Below, one piece after another: positions 33,305 to 42,585 of a DNA stretch of 64,000 nt. This DNA comes from Isochrysis galbana. Its lineage: Eukaryota; Haptophyta; Isochrysidales; Isochrysidaceae. A model generated the notes under the pieces. It had not been told where the DNA came from. It was given only the letters and a program-made list of their open reading frames with translations, and did no database searches. Position 1 is the first letter of the stretch, and each line of letters begins with the position of its first letter. Location: NCBI GenBank assembly GCA_018136815.1, contig CM030944.1, forward strand, positions 2,643,834 through 2,707,833, given 5' to 3'. Both the position numbers and the translations under genes were made by a program.

Positions 33305-34214
33305 ATGGCGCTGCTGAGCGCCTTGGCTCCTCTCTCCCTCTCCTTCTCCCTCCCCCTCGCTCCTTGCCCCGCGGCCCCGTCCCTTGCGGCCCGATGCAGC
33401 TCTATTCGCCTCACTGATTCGGACTCCGAAGACGAGTCTGGTCCCATCGAGCCCCTGCTCTCGCTCTCCCATGGTCCAGGCATTGCTCCGATGAGAGAGC
33501 AAACGCCAGCTGAACTGCAGGGGGACCCCCGGCTGCGCCAGTTCGACGTGGGGCCCTTCTCCACATCCATCGGGATCCGTGACGGGCGGTATGACGACCC
33601 CGCTGCAGAGCCCGACTTCCTCGAGCGCGAGGACTGGCACATCTCCTCCACATTTTCTCCGGAGGCGCTTGTGGCTGCTGCAGAGGAGGAGGCAGCGCTT
33701 TCTGTCCCTCTGGAAAAAGAGGAAGTGGATCGCGTCTTTCTTGACGAGGAGTACGAGTACGTGCGCTATGATAAGGGCAGCGCCGATCGAGCCGTTTACG
33801 CTCCAAAGCACGCTATGCCCCGCTCGTGGCAGGAGTATCAGGCGCTGCAGGCGCGCGTTGAGGCCATTGCAGGAGAGACCATCGGAGACTGCACCGCGCA
33901 GGAGCGCGCGCAGGCCAATGAGTTCATACAGAAGCTACAGGAGTTTTACCCGAGCTTCAAGAGTATTCTTGCTGAAGGGTGCGTGCAGAGCTATGCGTGT
34001 ACCCTCGCACGAAGTGCGCGCGAGCTCATGCTGAGCCCGCTCTTCTTGAACACGTAGGTGGAGGCTCGATGGTGACCCGACGGTTGACGACGCGATCGAC
34101 TTTGTGATTCAGCTGGAGGCGCGTGGCGTGCGCGCGGTGACCCCGACTGCGACCACCGCCCGAAAGGAGGAGTCTTTCGAGGCGACCGGCATGGCACCAG
34201 GTGATGCAGGATGA
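33305..34214 (+). CDS. Leader-bearing (probably plastid-targeted) protein of unknown function
   Basis: Exons 33305-33978 and 34058-34214 join in phase 2 (GT-AG), giving 276 residues. The ATG at 33305 begins a hydrophobic leader (MALLSALAPLSLSFSLPLAP) followed by an Ala/Pro/Ser segment ending AARCSS, the form of a signal plus transit peptide. The mature part starts with an acidic DSDSEDESGP stretch. It continues with FDVGPFSTSIGIRDGRYDDP and a helical C-terminal domain (PRSWQEYQALQARVEAIAGE, then EFYPSFKSILAEG spliced to WRLDGDPTVDDAIDFVIQLE). I recognise no family. Reading through the intron would replace the conserved-looking C-terminus with unrelated sequence, which supports the splice. Confidence 0.6.
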
Positions 34215-34632
34215 GCCTGTGCGCGCTCACTTGTGCGCTGACGCCATGGGCGGCGTTCGCCTGCTCTCTTGCCCAACCACTTCATTTCTCTCGTGAGCTA
34301 GATCGGATCTGCTTAACCATGGTGTACTGTCTGTACGTGGCGTTGTTGCTCCCTTGGGTTACCTGTGTGTTCGCGTGGATGGGCCACTCAATATGTGGGC
34401 GTGTGCATTCATTGGTGTCCATGATGTGTGGTGCTCCGCCTTATAGTGCCAAACATGGCCTTGTCATCATGCTGGTGAGTCTGCCGCACGGTTGCCGCCC
34501 GTCGTGTGGCGCGCAGACCGGGTGTGCCCAGGTCCTTGCGTGTATTTTGGTGTGGTCCGGCGGGCGTTTGCCTCAGTGCTGCATAGCTGCAACAGCACGT
34601 GGATTGTGTTGTGGTTCGGGAGAGAATCGCCT

Positions 34633-35064
34633 TTAGGCTAGCCCTAGGGTTCCCGCAAGAGAGAAAGCCTCTCTTGGCTTTCCCCCCTTTCGGTACTCCT
34701 TCTCCCTTTCCGGGCTTCCCCCGCGACTGACGGTTCCTCCTCCTTCCCCCGGCTGAATCCCCCCCCCCCCCAGCTGTGTTGGTGTTTCCACGGAGTCCGC
34801 ACTGCACTCGACGTGGAGCGAGCGCACCGGGTGCGTCCACCCGATCGCCTTCAGGTCGACGTCTTCACGGCGCTTGTCTTGTGCTTGCGGGTCGTCGGCC
34901 GACGGGCCGTGGATGGTCGAGCTCACGCCTTTGGAGTGGGGCTCGGAAAAGAGAGTCATTTTGCACCCCATCCTCGCAGATGCCTGCTTGGGGTCCTGGA
35001 GGTTCACCTCGTACTTTCCCGTTCCAAAGCCATTCCTATCGACGCGCCCGGGGGCGTTCCCCAT
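34633..35064 (-). CDS. Beta/gamma-crystallin-like ORF
   Basis: From ATG 35064 the first 95 codons look coding. NGFGTGKYEVNLQDP is followed by MGCKMTLFSEPHSKG, a linker, then DVDLKAIGWTHPVRSLHVE. The pattern (G-x-[KR]-V/M-T-L-[FY]-S/E-x-P-x-x-K-G, then an acidic loop, then W-x-x-x-V-x-S-L) fits a single beta/gamma-crystallin-type unit. Such units occur in stand-alone proteins of algae and large DNA viruses. After VETPTQ the frame runs into a poly-G tract and is probably not coding, so the true end is likely near 34770. It lies at the left of the virus-like patchwork. Confidence 0.35.
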   Translation of the reverse strand: MGNAPGRVDRNGFGTGKYEVNLQDPKQASARMGCKMTLFSEPHSKGVSSTIHGPSADDPQAQDKRREDVDLKAIGWTHPVRSLHVECSADSVETPTQLGGGGIQPGEGGGTVSRGGSPEREKEYRKGGKPREAFSLAGTLGLA

Positions 35065-35084
35065 TGTTACAATTTAGGCTCGCA

Positions 35085-35165
35085 CGCACACGGGAGCGCC
35101 TTTTGTTTTTGGGGTGCTTTTATTTTTTTCGGGGGGGGGGCGCTTGATTTTTTGACGCGGGTGGC
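35085..35165. repeat. Direct repeat, left copy (partner 36080-36145)
   Basis: The order GGGTGCTT, T-run, G-run, CGCTTG, TTTTTTGACGCGGG occurs here and again at about 36087-36132. The two copies bracket the AT-richer segment 35166-36080 that contains the helical ORF. Confidence 0.6.
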
Positions 35166-35721
35166 TGCTTGGCCGCCGCCGCCTCCCTCCCTGGCGCCGC
35201 GCACCGCCACCTGGCCGCTCGTGAGCTAGGGACCTGTAACGAAACACCTGACTCGGCAATCTGTCAGATTTTCAGCCACCTCTCCAGGAGGGTAAAGTAT
35301 CGGAAGGAATGGAGGAGGGAGTCTATCTGCGTTGGGATTCGGATGAGTAGAAAAGTACAGTCAGAGGTTTCTGATGAGGCATCGGAAGTTGTCCAATCCT
35401 CGCTCCGTCTGGATAGAGTTCCAAGTCCCTCTTGGTTGGTCGAGCTCACACGCATACAGCCGACTTGGACACTCTTCCTCGTCTCCTTCGGAGAGTCGGG
35501 CTAGGCAAGGTTTCTTCTGGGCTAGGAGTCCAAGGATGCTTGCATCGCGGTGTGTAGCGGGGAGACTTCCTCGTCGTTTATCCAATGACATACTCCTCCC
35601 ACTGAACAGTGGGGGGGTCCTTAAGGCCTCGTAACATCGTATTTGTGTTTTTGTGTCTGTGCGTTTCGTTACGGGTTTTAGGAGGTCTCTAAAAAAATGT
35701 GGCCGTGAATACAACAAACAA

Positions 35722-36021
35722 ATGGCGGCGGGCTTGGTGGCACATCTCTCGATACAAATCGAGAATCATAAGGTGGTTATAAAAGCTAGCCAAGAGGGTA
35801 TAAAGTCATGCGATCGCGCGATTAATCTATTACAGAATGTGAGATTGACTTCTAATATATTTCAAAATAGTATTGAAACCAATACGGAAGTTGGTAAATT
35901 AGAACACAAAAAAATGTTGTATAGAGAACAAATCCGTTTAGCGAACGAGGAAATCAAACAACTCAGACAAGAAATACAATATTGGGCGATGACCCCCGAT
36001 ACCACCACAAGGACTCGGTAA
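35722..36021 (+). CDS. AT-rich small helical ORF, function unknown
   Basis: From ATG 35722 this encodes 99 residues (an in-frame extension upstream to 35653 is possible). It is almost wholly alpha-helical and charged (IQIENHKVVIKASQEGIKSC, KLEHKKMLYREQIRLANEEI, KQLRQEIQYW). Its codons are strikingly A/T-ending compared with the GC-rich host genes, suggesting transfer from an AT-richer source such as a virus. No domain was recognised. Confidence 0.4.
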   Translation: MAAGLVAHLSIQIENHKVVIKASQEGIKSCDRAINLLQNVRLTSNIFQNSIETNTEVGKLEHKKMLYREQIRLANEEIKQLRQEIQYWAMTPDTTTRTR

Positions 36022-36179
36022 AGAGGTCGTTTGACTTGACTGTTCGAAGAGATAACCCGCGGGACACGGGAACTGTTCTGAGGGTGCTTCATTTTTTTTT
36101 GGGTGGGGGTCGCTTGTTTTTTGACGCGGGGTGGAAAGCGCGCGCAAAAAGCGCGCGCGTTTAGCTCGGGCTCTCTCTC

Positions 36180-36330
36180 TCCTGCCGCCGGTTCTCTCCT
36201 GCCCTGTCACCGGCTCTCTCCTGCCCTGCCGCCGGCTCTCTCCTGCCCTGCCGCCGGCTCTCTCCTGTCCTGCCGCCGGCTCTCTCCTGTCCTGCCGCCG
36301 GCTCTCTCTCCTGCCGCCGGCTCTCTCCCC
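36180..36330. repeat. 22-bp minisatellite
   Basis: GCCGGCTCTCTCCTGCCCTGCC-type units recur at 36231, 36253, 36275 and 36297, with degenerate copies on both sides. It has no coding role that I can support. Confidence 0.85.
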
Positions 36331-36439
36331 CTTCCCCTCCCCCTTGCCCTCCCCCTTCCCCTTCGCCTGGACTCGCGGTCGAGCGCGGCGGCTCGGAGGC
36401 ACACCCCAGAGGGACCCCAGACGGACCGTCCAGGAGAGG

Positions 36440-37358
36440 AGAGATGTCGCGGACGACGGTTGGGGCAAGTGCGACTCCTCCGGCGTCTCCTTGGACGTGG
36501 CGCGCAACTGCACGGCTGTGACGGAGGCCTCCTCCTCGTGCATTGGGCCCAAAGGAGATCGAGGGCCCAAGGGTGATCAAGGACTTGAAGGCCCAAAGGG
36601 AGATACCGGGCGCGATGGGATACCGGGGCCCAAAGGCCAAAGGAGACGATGGCAACGGAGTATTAGATCCAAATCTCGTGATTCGCTCCACACTCGAGCA
36701 ACAAGGGATCATCTACATTTCCAGGCGGCGGCAAGCCTTTCTTCGAAGGCTGAACACGCTTCAGCGCGCAAGGGACGCTTTTGCTCGGCGCACAGCAGAT
36801 GAGGGACATGATGGCTGCCTGCCGCCGTGCGCAATCTGCCTTGATGAGATGCCTGCGGGTCTGTCTTTCGAGGATAGCGCCACGCACCTTGGGGCAGAAC
36901 TTTTGGGTTGTGGCCATTGCTTTCATCAGCATTGCATGGCGCAATGGACGAGGAGTTCCCGCTCCGCCGGCATTCCGTGCCCCCTTTGCCGATCAACTGG
37001 GGCTAGGATTGGTGACGACATGTACATCTCATCAAGCCCTAGGTCATCAGGGGTGCGAAGCCGCCATATCGGAGCCACCGCGAACGCCCGACGGCCTTTG
37101 AGCAGCTACGCTAAGGACGTTTGGAGGTACTCTCTGGACAATTTGGCACGCGACTACTCCGACGTTCCAGGAGTCGAGCGATGGAGCGAATCGTGTGATG
37201 ATCACGAGGGATGGGTCAACCGCTTCCGCGCGTCTGAAGAGCTGGAGCGTTCCATCAGGCAAGCGGCATCCGAGACGACGTCGACACACGGAGCAAGTGC
37301 CGTTTCCTGGGGTGGGGGAAGTTGCGATGGTGGCGGCGCGGCTGGGGGTTCGTGGTAG
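36440..37358 (+). pseudogene. Collagen-like + RING-H2 ORF with a frameshift
   Basis: In one frame, a Cys-bearing segment (GKCDSSGVSLDVARNC) leads into Gly-X-Y repeats (GPKGDRGPKGDQGLEGPKGD, then GRDGIPGPKG). At 36638 the repeat continues in another frame (KGDDGNG). That is, GGC is followed by a single c and then AAA GGA GAC GAT, where three bases are expected. The second frame continues uninterrupted to a C3H2C3 RING-H2 finger (CAICLDE ... CGHCFHQHC ... CPLC), which is an E3 ubiquitin-ligase module, and stops at 37358. A collagen stretch fused to a RING is unusual. Collagen-like repeats are common in large DNA viruses. Either the gene is broken by a 2-nt loss or two fragments are juxtaposed. 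Confidence 0.5.
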
Positions 37359-37408
37359 CGGGATAGGTAAAACCCGTCACGAAACACCAAACGGCACTTC
37401 ACAACTAG

Positions 37409-37579
37409 GTATACGAACTGCAACGGAAGCTCGAATTGTTCATTGAGATCGCCAGTGAGTACTCTCAAGAATATGCCGGCAAATTTATTCGTGACATTCA
37501 TAATTTAAACGAAGAATATCATGACGTAGTCGAGGAAGCTTACAAGGTAATAATGAGTAAACAGGGAAACACCTCTTGA
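37409..37579 (+). CDS. AT-rich ORF fragment, helical, no start
   Basis: The frame opens directly after an AG and ends at TGA 37577-37579. It encodes a charged amphipathic peptide (VYELQRKLELFIEIASEYSQ, then FIRDIHNLNEEYHDVVEEAY) with A/T-ending codons unlike the host genes. It lacks an initiator, so it is either a terminal exon of something unseen or a relic. It resembles the ORF at 35722 in composition only. Confidence 0.3.
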   Translation, partial: VYELQRKLELFIEIASEYSQEYAGKFIRDIHNLNEEYHDVVEEAYKVIMSKQGNTS

Positions 37580-37999
37580 AGGGCGTGTCTCCGCGAAAGA
37601 GCGGACGAGACGCCCCCGCCGGAGAGCAACCTTGCTCGTCAGATATTTTTGGGGGCGGGCGCGCGGAGAGAGAGAGGCACGCCCTCCCCTTCCCATCCAC
37701 AGCCCCTCTACCCCATCCCCCGGCGAGTAGGCTCCCCAGGCGTTGTGGATGGCACAGGCGTTGTCGAAGGAGACCCTCTCGGGGCGCGCCCTCATGCCGA
37801 GCCAAGGCGATGCTGTTCTCGTCGCGTACGTGGTGCTCCTGGGCCTCTCCTTCGGGGTGCTCGCGGGGGGGGCTCATGGTAGGGTGAGACTGGAAGGGAA
37901 AGGAGACCAAATGAAGGCAAGCCGCCTTAGTCTGAATCTTCAGATGGCTTTTCTTTTCTCCCCCAAGACCAAACACGACGGCGTACCGACCACTTAGTG

Positions 38000-38150
38000 G
38001 AATGGGAGGAAGGAGGAAACCCTACCGCTAGGGGCCGGGACATCCCGCCACCCCCCGCAACACGGGCCCCTAAGTCTAAGTCGCGCACGAGGGGAGTCGC
38101 CGCAAGGCAGGTTGTACAGGGGAATGGCAGGAGCGGAGGCGTGGTAGCAA
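38000..38150. repeat. Dispersed repeat, second copy of 22480-22660
   Basis: It shares the CGGGCCCCTAAGT/CACGAGGGGAGTCGCCGC core with the copy at 22480. Confidence 0.5.
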
Positions 38151-38340
38151 AATAGAGACACACGGCCACGCGCGAGGCGAGGCTTTTATAAAAGCTTTTT
38201 TTACATTTAACTTGTGGACCGCAGCGCACTATCCAAGACAGCATGTCTCGACAAACGCGACGCAGCGGCATGACAAGCACTAGAGGAGCACGCGGGGCAG
38301 CGACGGAGACCAAAATCACCTAGCCACGACCTCACAAGTG

Positions 38341-38532
38341 CTAGCTGTCACGTTTCTGCTTGTTGATTCGGCGATCTGGCGCGACAAACTCCCACCATCT
38401 CTCCTTGTGTTTGATTGATTCACGATTTTTGAGCGCGAGAGAGGTGATATCGGTTTCGAAGATCGGGATGTAATGATCGCCCACGAGTCCAATCTTATAC
38501 ACCCTGTCCCATGGTTGCTCAAAGCAAAGCAA
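38341..38532 (-). pseudogene. Virus- or mobile-element-like protein fragment
   Basis: The minus strand reads RVYKIGLVGDHYIPIFETDI followed by TSLALKN and IKHKERWWEF, ending at a stop. The pattern K-x-G-L-x-x-D/E-H-Y-x(5)-T-x-x-T-S-x-A-L-x-N is one I associate with proteins of NCLDVs and virus-like elements of protists. There is no credible start or upstream extension, because the RCC1/Sfi1 gene ends 75 bp away. It is called a relic. Confidence 0.35.
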
Positions 38533-38607
38533 TGGTGAGGACGAGGGAGATGACGCCCGAGAATGAACTGAGGGAGGCGAAAGCGACTGTGCTGGATGAG
38601 AGGTCGT

Positions 38608-41600
38608 CTAAAACGCGCAAGCACGCTCACCGCCCGGCTGCCTGGTGCGGACGCGCCACCGGTGGACGGCGCGGGAGCACACGCTCCACTCAAGCACCGC
38701 GAGCGCGGCGATCAGCTTGTCCACGGCCGATCGGTGGCCCCTGGGTGGCAATGGATGGGGAACAAAGCTGCCTCGCAACGCTGGCGCCGCGAAGGCAGGA
38801 TCCATCTGCGCGTGCACACTCAGAGAGGCTGGTAGGCAGGCAGCTCGGACGCGCTGCAGCTCGTCTACTGCCGCGCTCCGTCGGCGTGCGAGCTCGGCGC
38901 GAAAATCACGCGCTGCGCGCGACCGGCCGACACCCTCGTCGCGCGCGGCCGCTCGCCAATAACGACAGGCTCGGGCTAGCCCCCGATGGCTGTCGTGCTG
39001 CACGCTGCCGCCCTGACTTGAGAAAGACGTCGGTTGTGACTGCGAGTCGTGTGCTTGACGCATTCGCAAGTCCTTTGATTGTTGCGCAGGCATGAGCGCT
39101 CGAAAGGCGGCAAGGAGCGCCTCACCATTGGCAGGCGAACCACGCGATGGCCGCGAAGCAGAGGATGAGGCCGAGGCCGTGCCGTGCCAGCGGGTATCAC
39201 CTACGTCTAGCGATGGCATCTGTATGGCGCTCTGGCGCTTCGAAGCGCTGCGCCGTGCCGCGTGCTCCTGCAGGAGAGCGTGTGTGCGTAAATCTGCGGC
39301 AGTGCGATAAGCCGCGCAAGAGATGGCAAGCATCCCGCGCGCCAGCGCCCATCGCCGGTAAGCAGTGAACGCCCTGCGCGTAGCGCGCACGCTGGTGGCG
39401 TAGACAGCTAGCCGCACTAGCGCCGGCACTAACTGGCGGCGGCGGCGACGTGCGCTGACGGCGAGCGCCGCGAGTGTGCGGGCACGAGCTGCTTCAGAGC
39501 CGCCCAAGAGCGCCGGGTAGCGCGCCTTGCCGTCTGAAGAACCAGCACGAGCCCATGCCAAGTCACCCGGCATGGTGGGCCAACGCCGCTTCGCCAACAG
39601 CAGTCCCGTGGCGAGGCGGGCGACGAACACGAACGCAGCGGCCTCCGACCACCATCGAAGCGCCAAGCGCGCTGTGTGCCAGCGTGCACGTGTTCTGTTG
39701 GTTGTTGCAACCCAAACCTCCTCACGCTGCCGTGCCCACCTTGCCCACGCCTCGGCCCGACGGCGCCGGCTCACCCGGCGAAGCCAGTCGCGTAGCACAG
39801 CCCCACGTACGCTTGCACGGAGCAGCCGCAGTGCATGCCGACAGTGCACGGTGGCAGCGCGGCTGAGTAGGATCGTGGCTGCGTGGCGAGCGTGCACAAC
39901 TGCTCGCCATTGGCGCCACATTGCAGCCAGCACACCGCCGAACCACCGGGCGGCGACACGCTCGAGCGTGCGCCGAGTGCGCCGGCGTCGCGAGAGGGCG
40001 TCGAGCGCACGCTGCACGCGTAGCTCCTCGATGGCACGCGCCGCATCCTTGGCGCGGGCCCACAGCCTCTGCGCGGCGTACCACACTTGTGCCGCACGTC
40101 GAATGAGGCGCATATGTGCTTCCGCATCTAGCTGCCGCCGCCATTCAAGTGCGGCGCCTGCGAGCCGCAGCCGTGCGAGGAGCCACCGTGCGGCGGCTAC
40201 CCTGTGGTGCACGGCCGCTGCTATGTGGCGACGTTCGCATGCGCTCGCGCGTCCGACGCGGGCGGAGGCGGCGAACGCCCAACGGGACGTTGCAGAGCGT
40301 AGGCGGTTGAGCTCGAGGCAGCGGCCGCCGAAGCCGTGCAGGCGGCGCGCGCGCGCCGACCACTCGGCGAGCACACCAAAGGCCTCATATAACCGCCGCT
40401 GCCGCGGTGGGCGCGGCGCGTGCGGCACGCAGCTTTCCTCGTCGAGTACGCCCCACAAGAGGTCGCTCGAGAAAGGTCGCACGCGCCTGCTAGGATTGAT
40501 CATTGGCCAGCTAGCCAAAGGCGCGCAAGTGCGGCCAAAGCTGCAAACAGCACCACCCACGGGCGGGGATGCGATGGTACTGTGGCCTTCGTGCGTGAGA
40601 GCTGCGACATGCGCCGCACCAACCACGATGGACTTGACGCGCCGGCCGCGCAACAAAACGCACAGCATCCGCTCGAGCGCAGCGTTCTCGGCTGCGGCTG
40701 CAAGCAACCGGGGTGGAATGATCGTGCTACTCGTCGCCTCGGTACCCCCATTCCGAAGGGAGAGAGCGAGCGGCAGCACGCGGCCGTCGGCGTCGAGTCC
40801 AAGCGCGTTCAAGGGCGCTCCGCACAGGCGCGCAACACCGCCGACGCCCTCAACGCGCACGAGCCTCACGGCCGGCCAGCGCTGGCCTGCGGAGACCGCT
40901 GGGTGCATCACGCCGGCAGCTTTGTCCGACTCTTCCTCGAGCATGCCGGCTTCGGCGCTAGTGCCGAGGACGAAGGGATGGTCCTCGCGGGGGCGCTGAT
41001 CGGTGGGCAACTCCAGTTGGGAACCGACCGACGCGAGCAGCCCCTGGTCGCTACTAGCCGCGCCGCCCTCAGGCGGCAGTGGCGGCAAGAGGAGGACAAA
41101 AACGCGCCGATGCGAGTCGGTGATCACCGAGTAGCTCCGGCCACCGCCCACCGCCACCCACACGGGCAGCCCACCGGCGATAGCGGGCGGGCGGAGGAGG
41201 GGTGGCAAAGGCATGACGGCCTCCAGCTGCCCTTCGGCCCTCCGCCGGCGCACGCCCACGAGCTGCAGCGCGCCATGCGCTGTGAGCACGAGCGCTCCAC
41301 TCGGCACGCAGCTCAGCGTCCGAGGACGCTCCGCAAACTCCGCCAGCCTCACGGCTTCCCCCGCGCCCCCAAAAGCCCAAAGCGCGTACGGCATGAGAGC
41401 CACGCCAAAGTCGAGGGCGCACCCCAACTCGAGCGCCCGCGCGCCCGCAAGCTCCGGCTGGAGGAAGGGGAGAGCAAGCGTGGTTCCCCCGCAGCTTCCC
41501 CACCACCACACGCCTCCGCCCTCTCCCGCGGCCGCGCTCAGGTGTGCGGCGGCCGCAATGCGAATGCAGCGGCCGGGCGCGTTCAGCCGAGTCGGAGATG

Positions 41601-41862
41601 CCCTCCCCTGCGCGTCGGGGAGCCCTAGAGCGCCCAGGAGTCCCTCCCCCCAGCAGAAGACTTCTCCAAGAGAAGAGAGAGCGAGGGAGTGGCGTTCTCC
41701 ACAGGCGAGCTGGACGAAGCGGAGGGCGCAGCCGGCGGAGCGCGGCACGGGGGGAGACAGGGCCTCGCCCTCGGCCCGATCAGCACGCCGCCTGTCGCCC
41801 CACGCCCACAGGAAGAGGAGGGAGCCGGTGGCGGCAACTCCGTCCCGCCCCTCTGCACCCAT
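38608..41862 (-). CDS. RCC1-repeat (beta-propeller) + Sfi1-like helical repeat protein
   Basis: A single long exon from ATG 41862 (an in-frame GTG lies 21 bp earlier) encodes about 1084 residues. Residues 1-400 carry RCC1-type blades: FVQLACGERHSLALSSLGEV, FCWGEG, LGCALDFGVALMPYALWAFG and GGGRSYSVITDSHRRVF. These usually form a seven-bladed propeller acting as an exchange factor or scaffold. Residues about 480-880 are rich in Arg/Ala/Trp helices with repeated L-x(2)-W spacing (AAMWRQWRAVVHARHAA, AEAWARWARQ, ALRWWSEAA). This is the pattern of Sfi1 centrin-binding repeats found at centrosomes and basal bodies. The tail repeats the motif once more (LEWSVCSRAVHRWRVR). Very high GC keeps several opposite-strand frames open; those are shadows. 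Confidence 0.7.
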   Translation of the reverse strand: MGAEGRDGVAATGSLLFLWAWGDRRRADRAEGEALSPPVPRSAGCALRFVQLACGERHSLALSSLGEVFCWGEGLLGALGLPDAQGRASPTRLNAPGRCIRIAAAAHLSAAAGEGGGVWWWGSCGGTTLALPFLQPELAGARALELGCALDFGVALMPYALWAFGGAGEAVRLAEFAERPRTLSCVPSGALVLTAHGALQLVGVRRRRAEGQLEAVMPLPPLLRPPAIAGGLPVWVAVGGGRSYSVITDSHRRVFVLLLPPLPPEGGAASSDQGLLASVGSQLELPTDQRPREDHPFVLGTSAEAGMLEEESDKAAGVMHPAVSAGQRWPAVRLVRVEGVGGVARLCGAPLNALGLDADGRVLPLALSLRNGGTEATSSTIIPPRLLAAAAENAALERMLCVLLRGRRVKSIVVGAAHVAALTHEGHSTIASPPVGGAVCSFGRTCAPLASWPMINPSRRVRPFSSDLLWGVLDEESCVPHAPRPPRQRRLYEAFGVLAEWSARARRLHGFGGRCLELNRLRSATSRWAFAASARVGRASACERRHIAAAVHHRVAAARWLLARLRLAGAALEWRRQLDAEAHMRLIRRAAQVWYAAQRLWARAKDAARAIEELRVQRALDALSRRRRTRRTLERVAARWFGGVLAAMWRQWRAVVHARHAATILLSRAATVHCRHALRLLRASVRGAVLRDWLRRVSRRRRAEAWARWARQREEVWVATTNRTRARWHTARLALRWWSEAAAFVFVARLATGLLLAKRRWPTMPGDLAWARAGSSDGKARYPALLGGSEAARARTLAALAVSARRRRRQLVPALVRLAVYATSVRATRRAFTAYRRWALARGMLAISCAAYRTAADLRTHALLQEHAARRSASKRQSAIQMPSLDVGDTRWHGTASASSSASRPSRGSPANGEALLAAFRALMPAQQSKDLRMRQAHDSQSQPTSFSSQGGSVQHDSHRGLARACRYWRAAARDEGVGRSRAARDFRAELARRRSAAVDELQRVRAACLPASLSVHAQMDPAFAAPALRGSFVPHPLPPRGHRSAVDKLIAALAVLEWSVCSRAVHRWRVRTRQPGGERACAF

Positions 41863-42289
41863 TGCCGGGCGTGGAAATCTCACATAGACTCACGGAAGAA
41901 ATCAGAATAAACGCGCGGCGTGCAGAGAGGAGAGTTGGAATGGTGGATGGCGACGGCAGCCATTCGTTTACCAACTCTATACTTTTAAAAATGGAAGCGG
42001 AGGTGGGGTTTCCTCCCTGCGGGTGTGAGAAGCGCGCGGGAAAATACTACTAGTAGAAGCAAACAGTTCTTGTGGAAAAGATCTGAAGATTCTGGCTACT
42101 ACTGCTAGCTACGGGGGACCCATCGCACTCACAGTCACAGAGCTGACTCACGCCATCTATACACCAAACTCCCACTCCCTTTACGCTACAGCATTACCAT
42201 CAGCAATGTGTGCGCGCGTGCGCCACGGTGTGTGTGTGTGAGCGCATCGCTCTGGTGCGCCCTCAGGTGGCGTGTTGGTGCGGCTAGGT

Positions 42290-42578
42290 CAGGTGTGTGT
42301 GCGCGCGCGTGCGTGTCCGGGACAGGCAGACGCGGTGTGACACGGCGGGGCGGCGGATGGTGTAGATGTGCACGAGGATGCCCCCGGCCATGGCCGCCGC
42401 CAGCAGGTAGTCGTTGCGTGAAAGGGCGTAGGCGAGAAGCGAGAACGACGGCCTCCATGGCAACGGTGACCCACTCGCGCGGCGACCCTCCGGTGGTTCG
42501 GTAGCAGCGCACGATCTGCATCGCGTGTTCGGCGAGCATGATGCACAGCGCGACGAAGGCGACTGGGTCTCGCGTCAG
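42290..42578 (-). pseudogene. Multi-span membrane protein fragment, frameshifted by a 7-bp duplication
   Basis: The minus-strand frame reads FVALCIMLAEHAMQIVRCYR, then EWVTVAMEAVVLA, two hydrophobic helices. A second frame continues YALSRNDYLLAAAMAGGILV and HIYTIRRPAV. The switch falls exactly on a tandem duplication (gcgagaa at 42432-42438 and 42439-42445 on the plus strand). With one copy fewer, the two halves are one frame. The family is unknown. No start was found, and the left end runs into GT-rich low-complexity DNA. Confidence 0.45.
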
Positions 42579-42585
42579 CTAGATG

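Noticed and set aside
39527-40999. 490-residue plus-strand ORF rich in Arg/Ala/Ser
   Set aside because: Antisense shadow of the RCC1/Sfi1-like gene in very GC-rich DNA.
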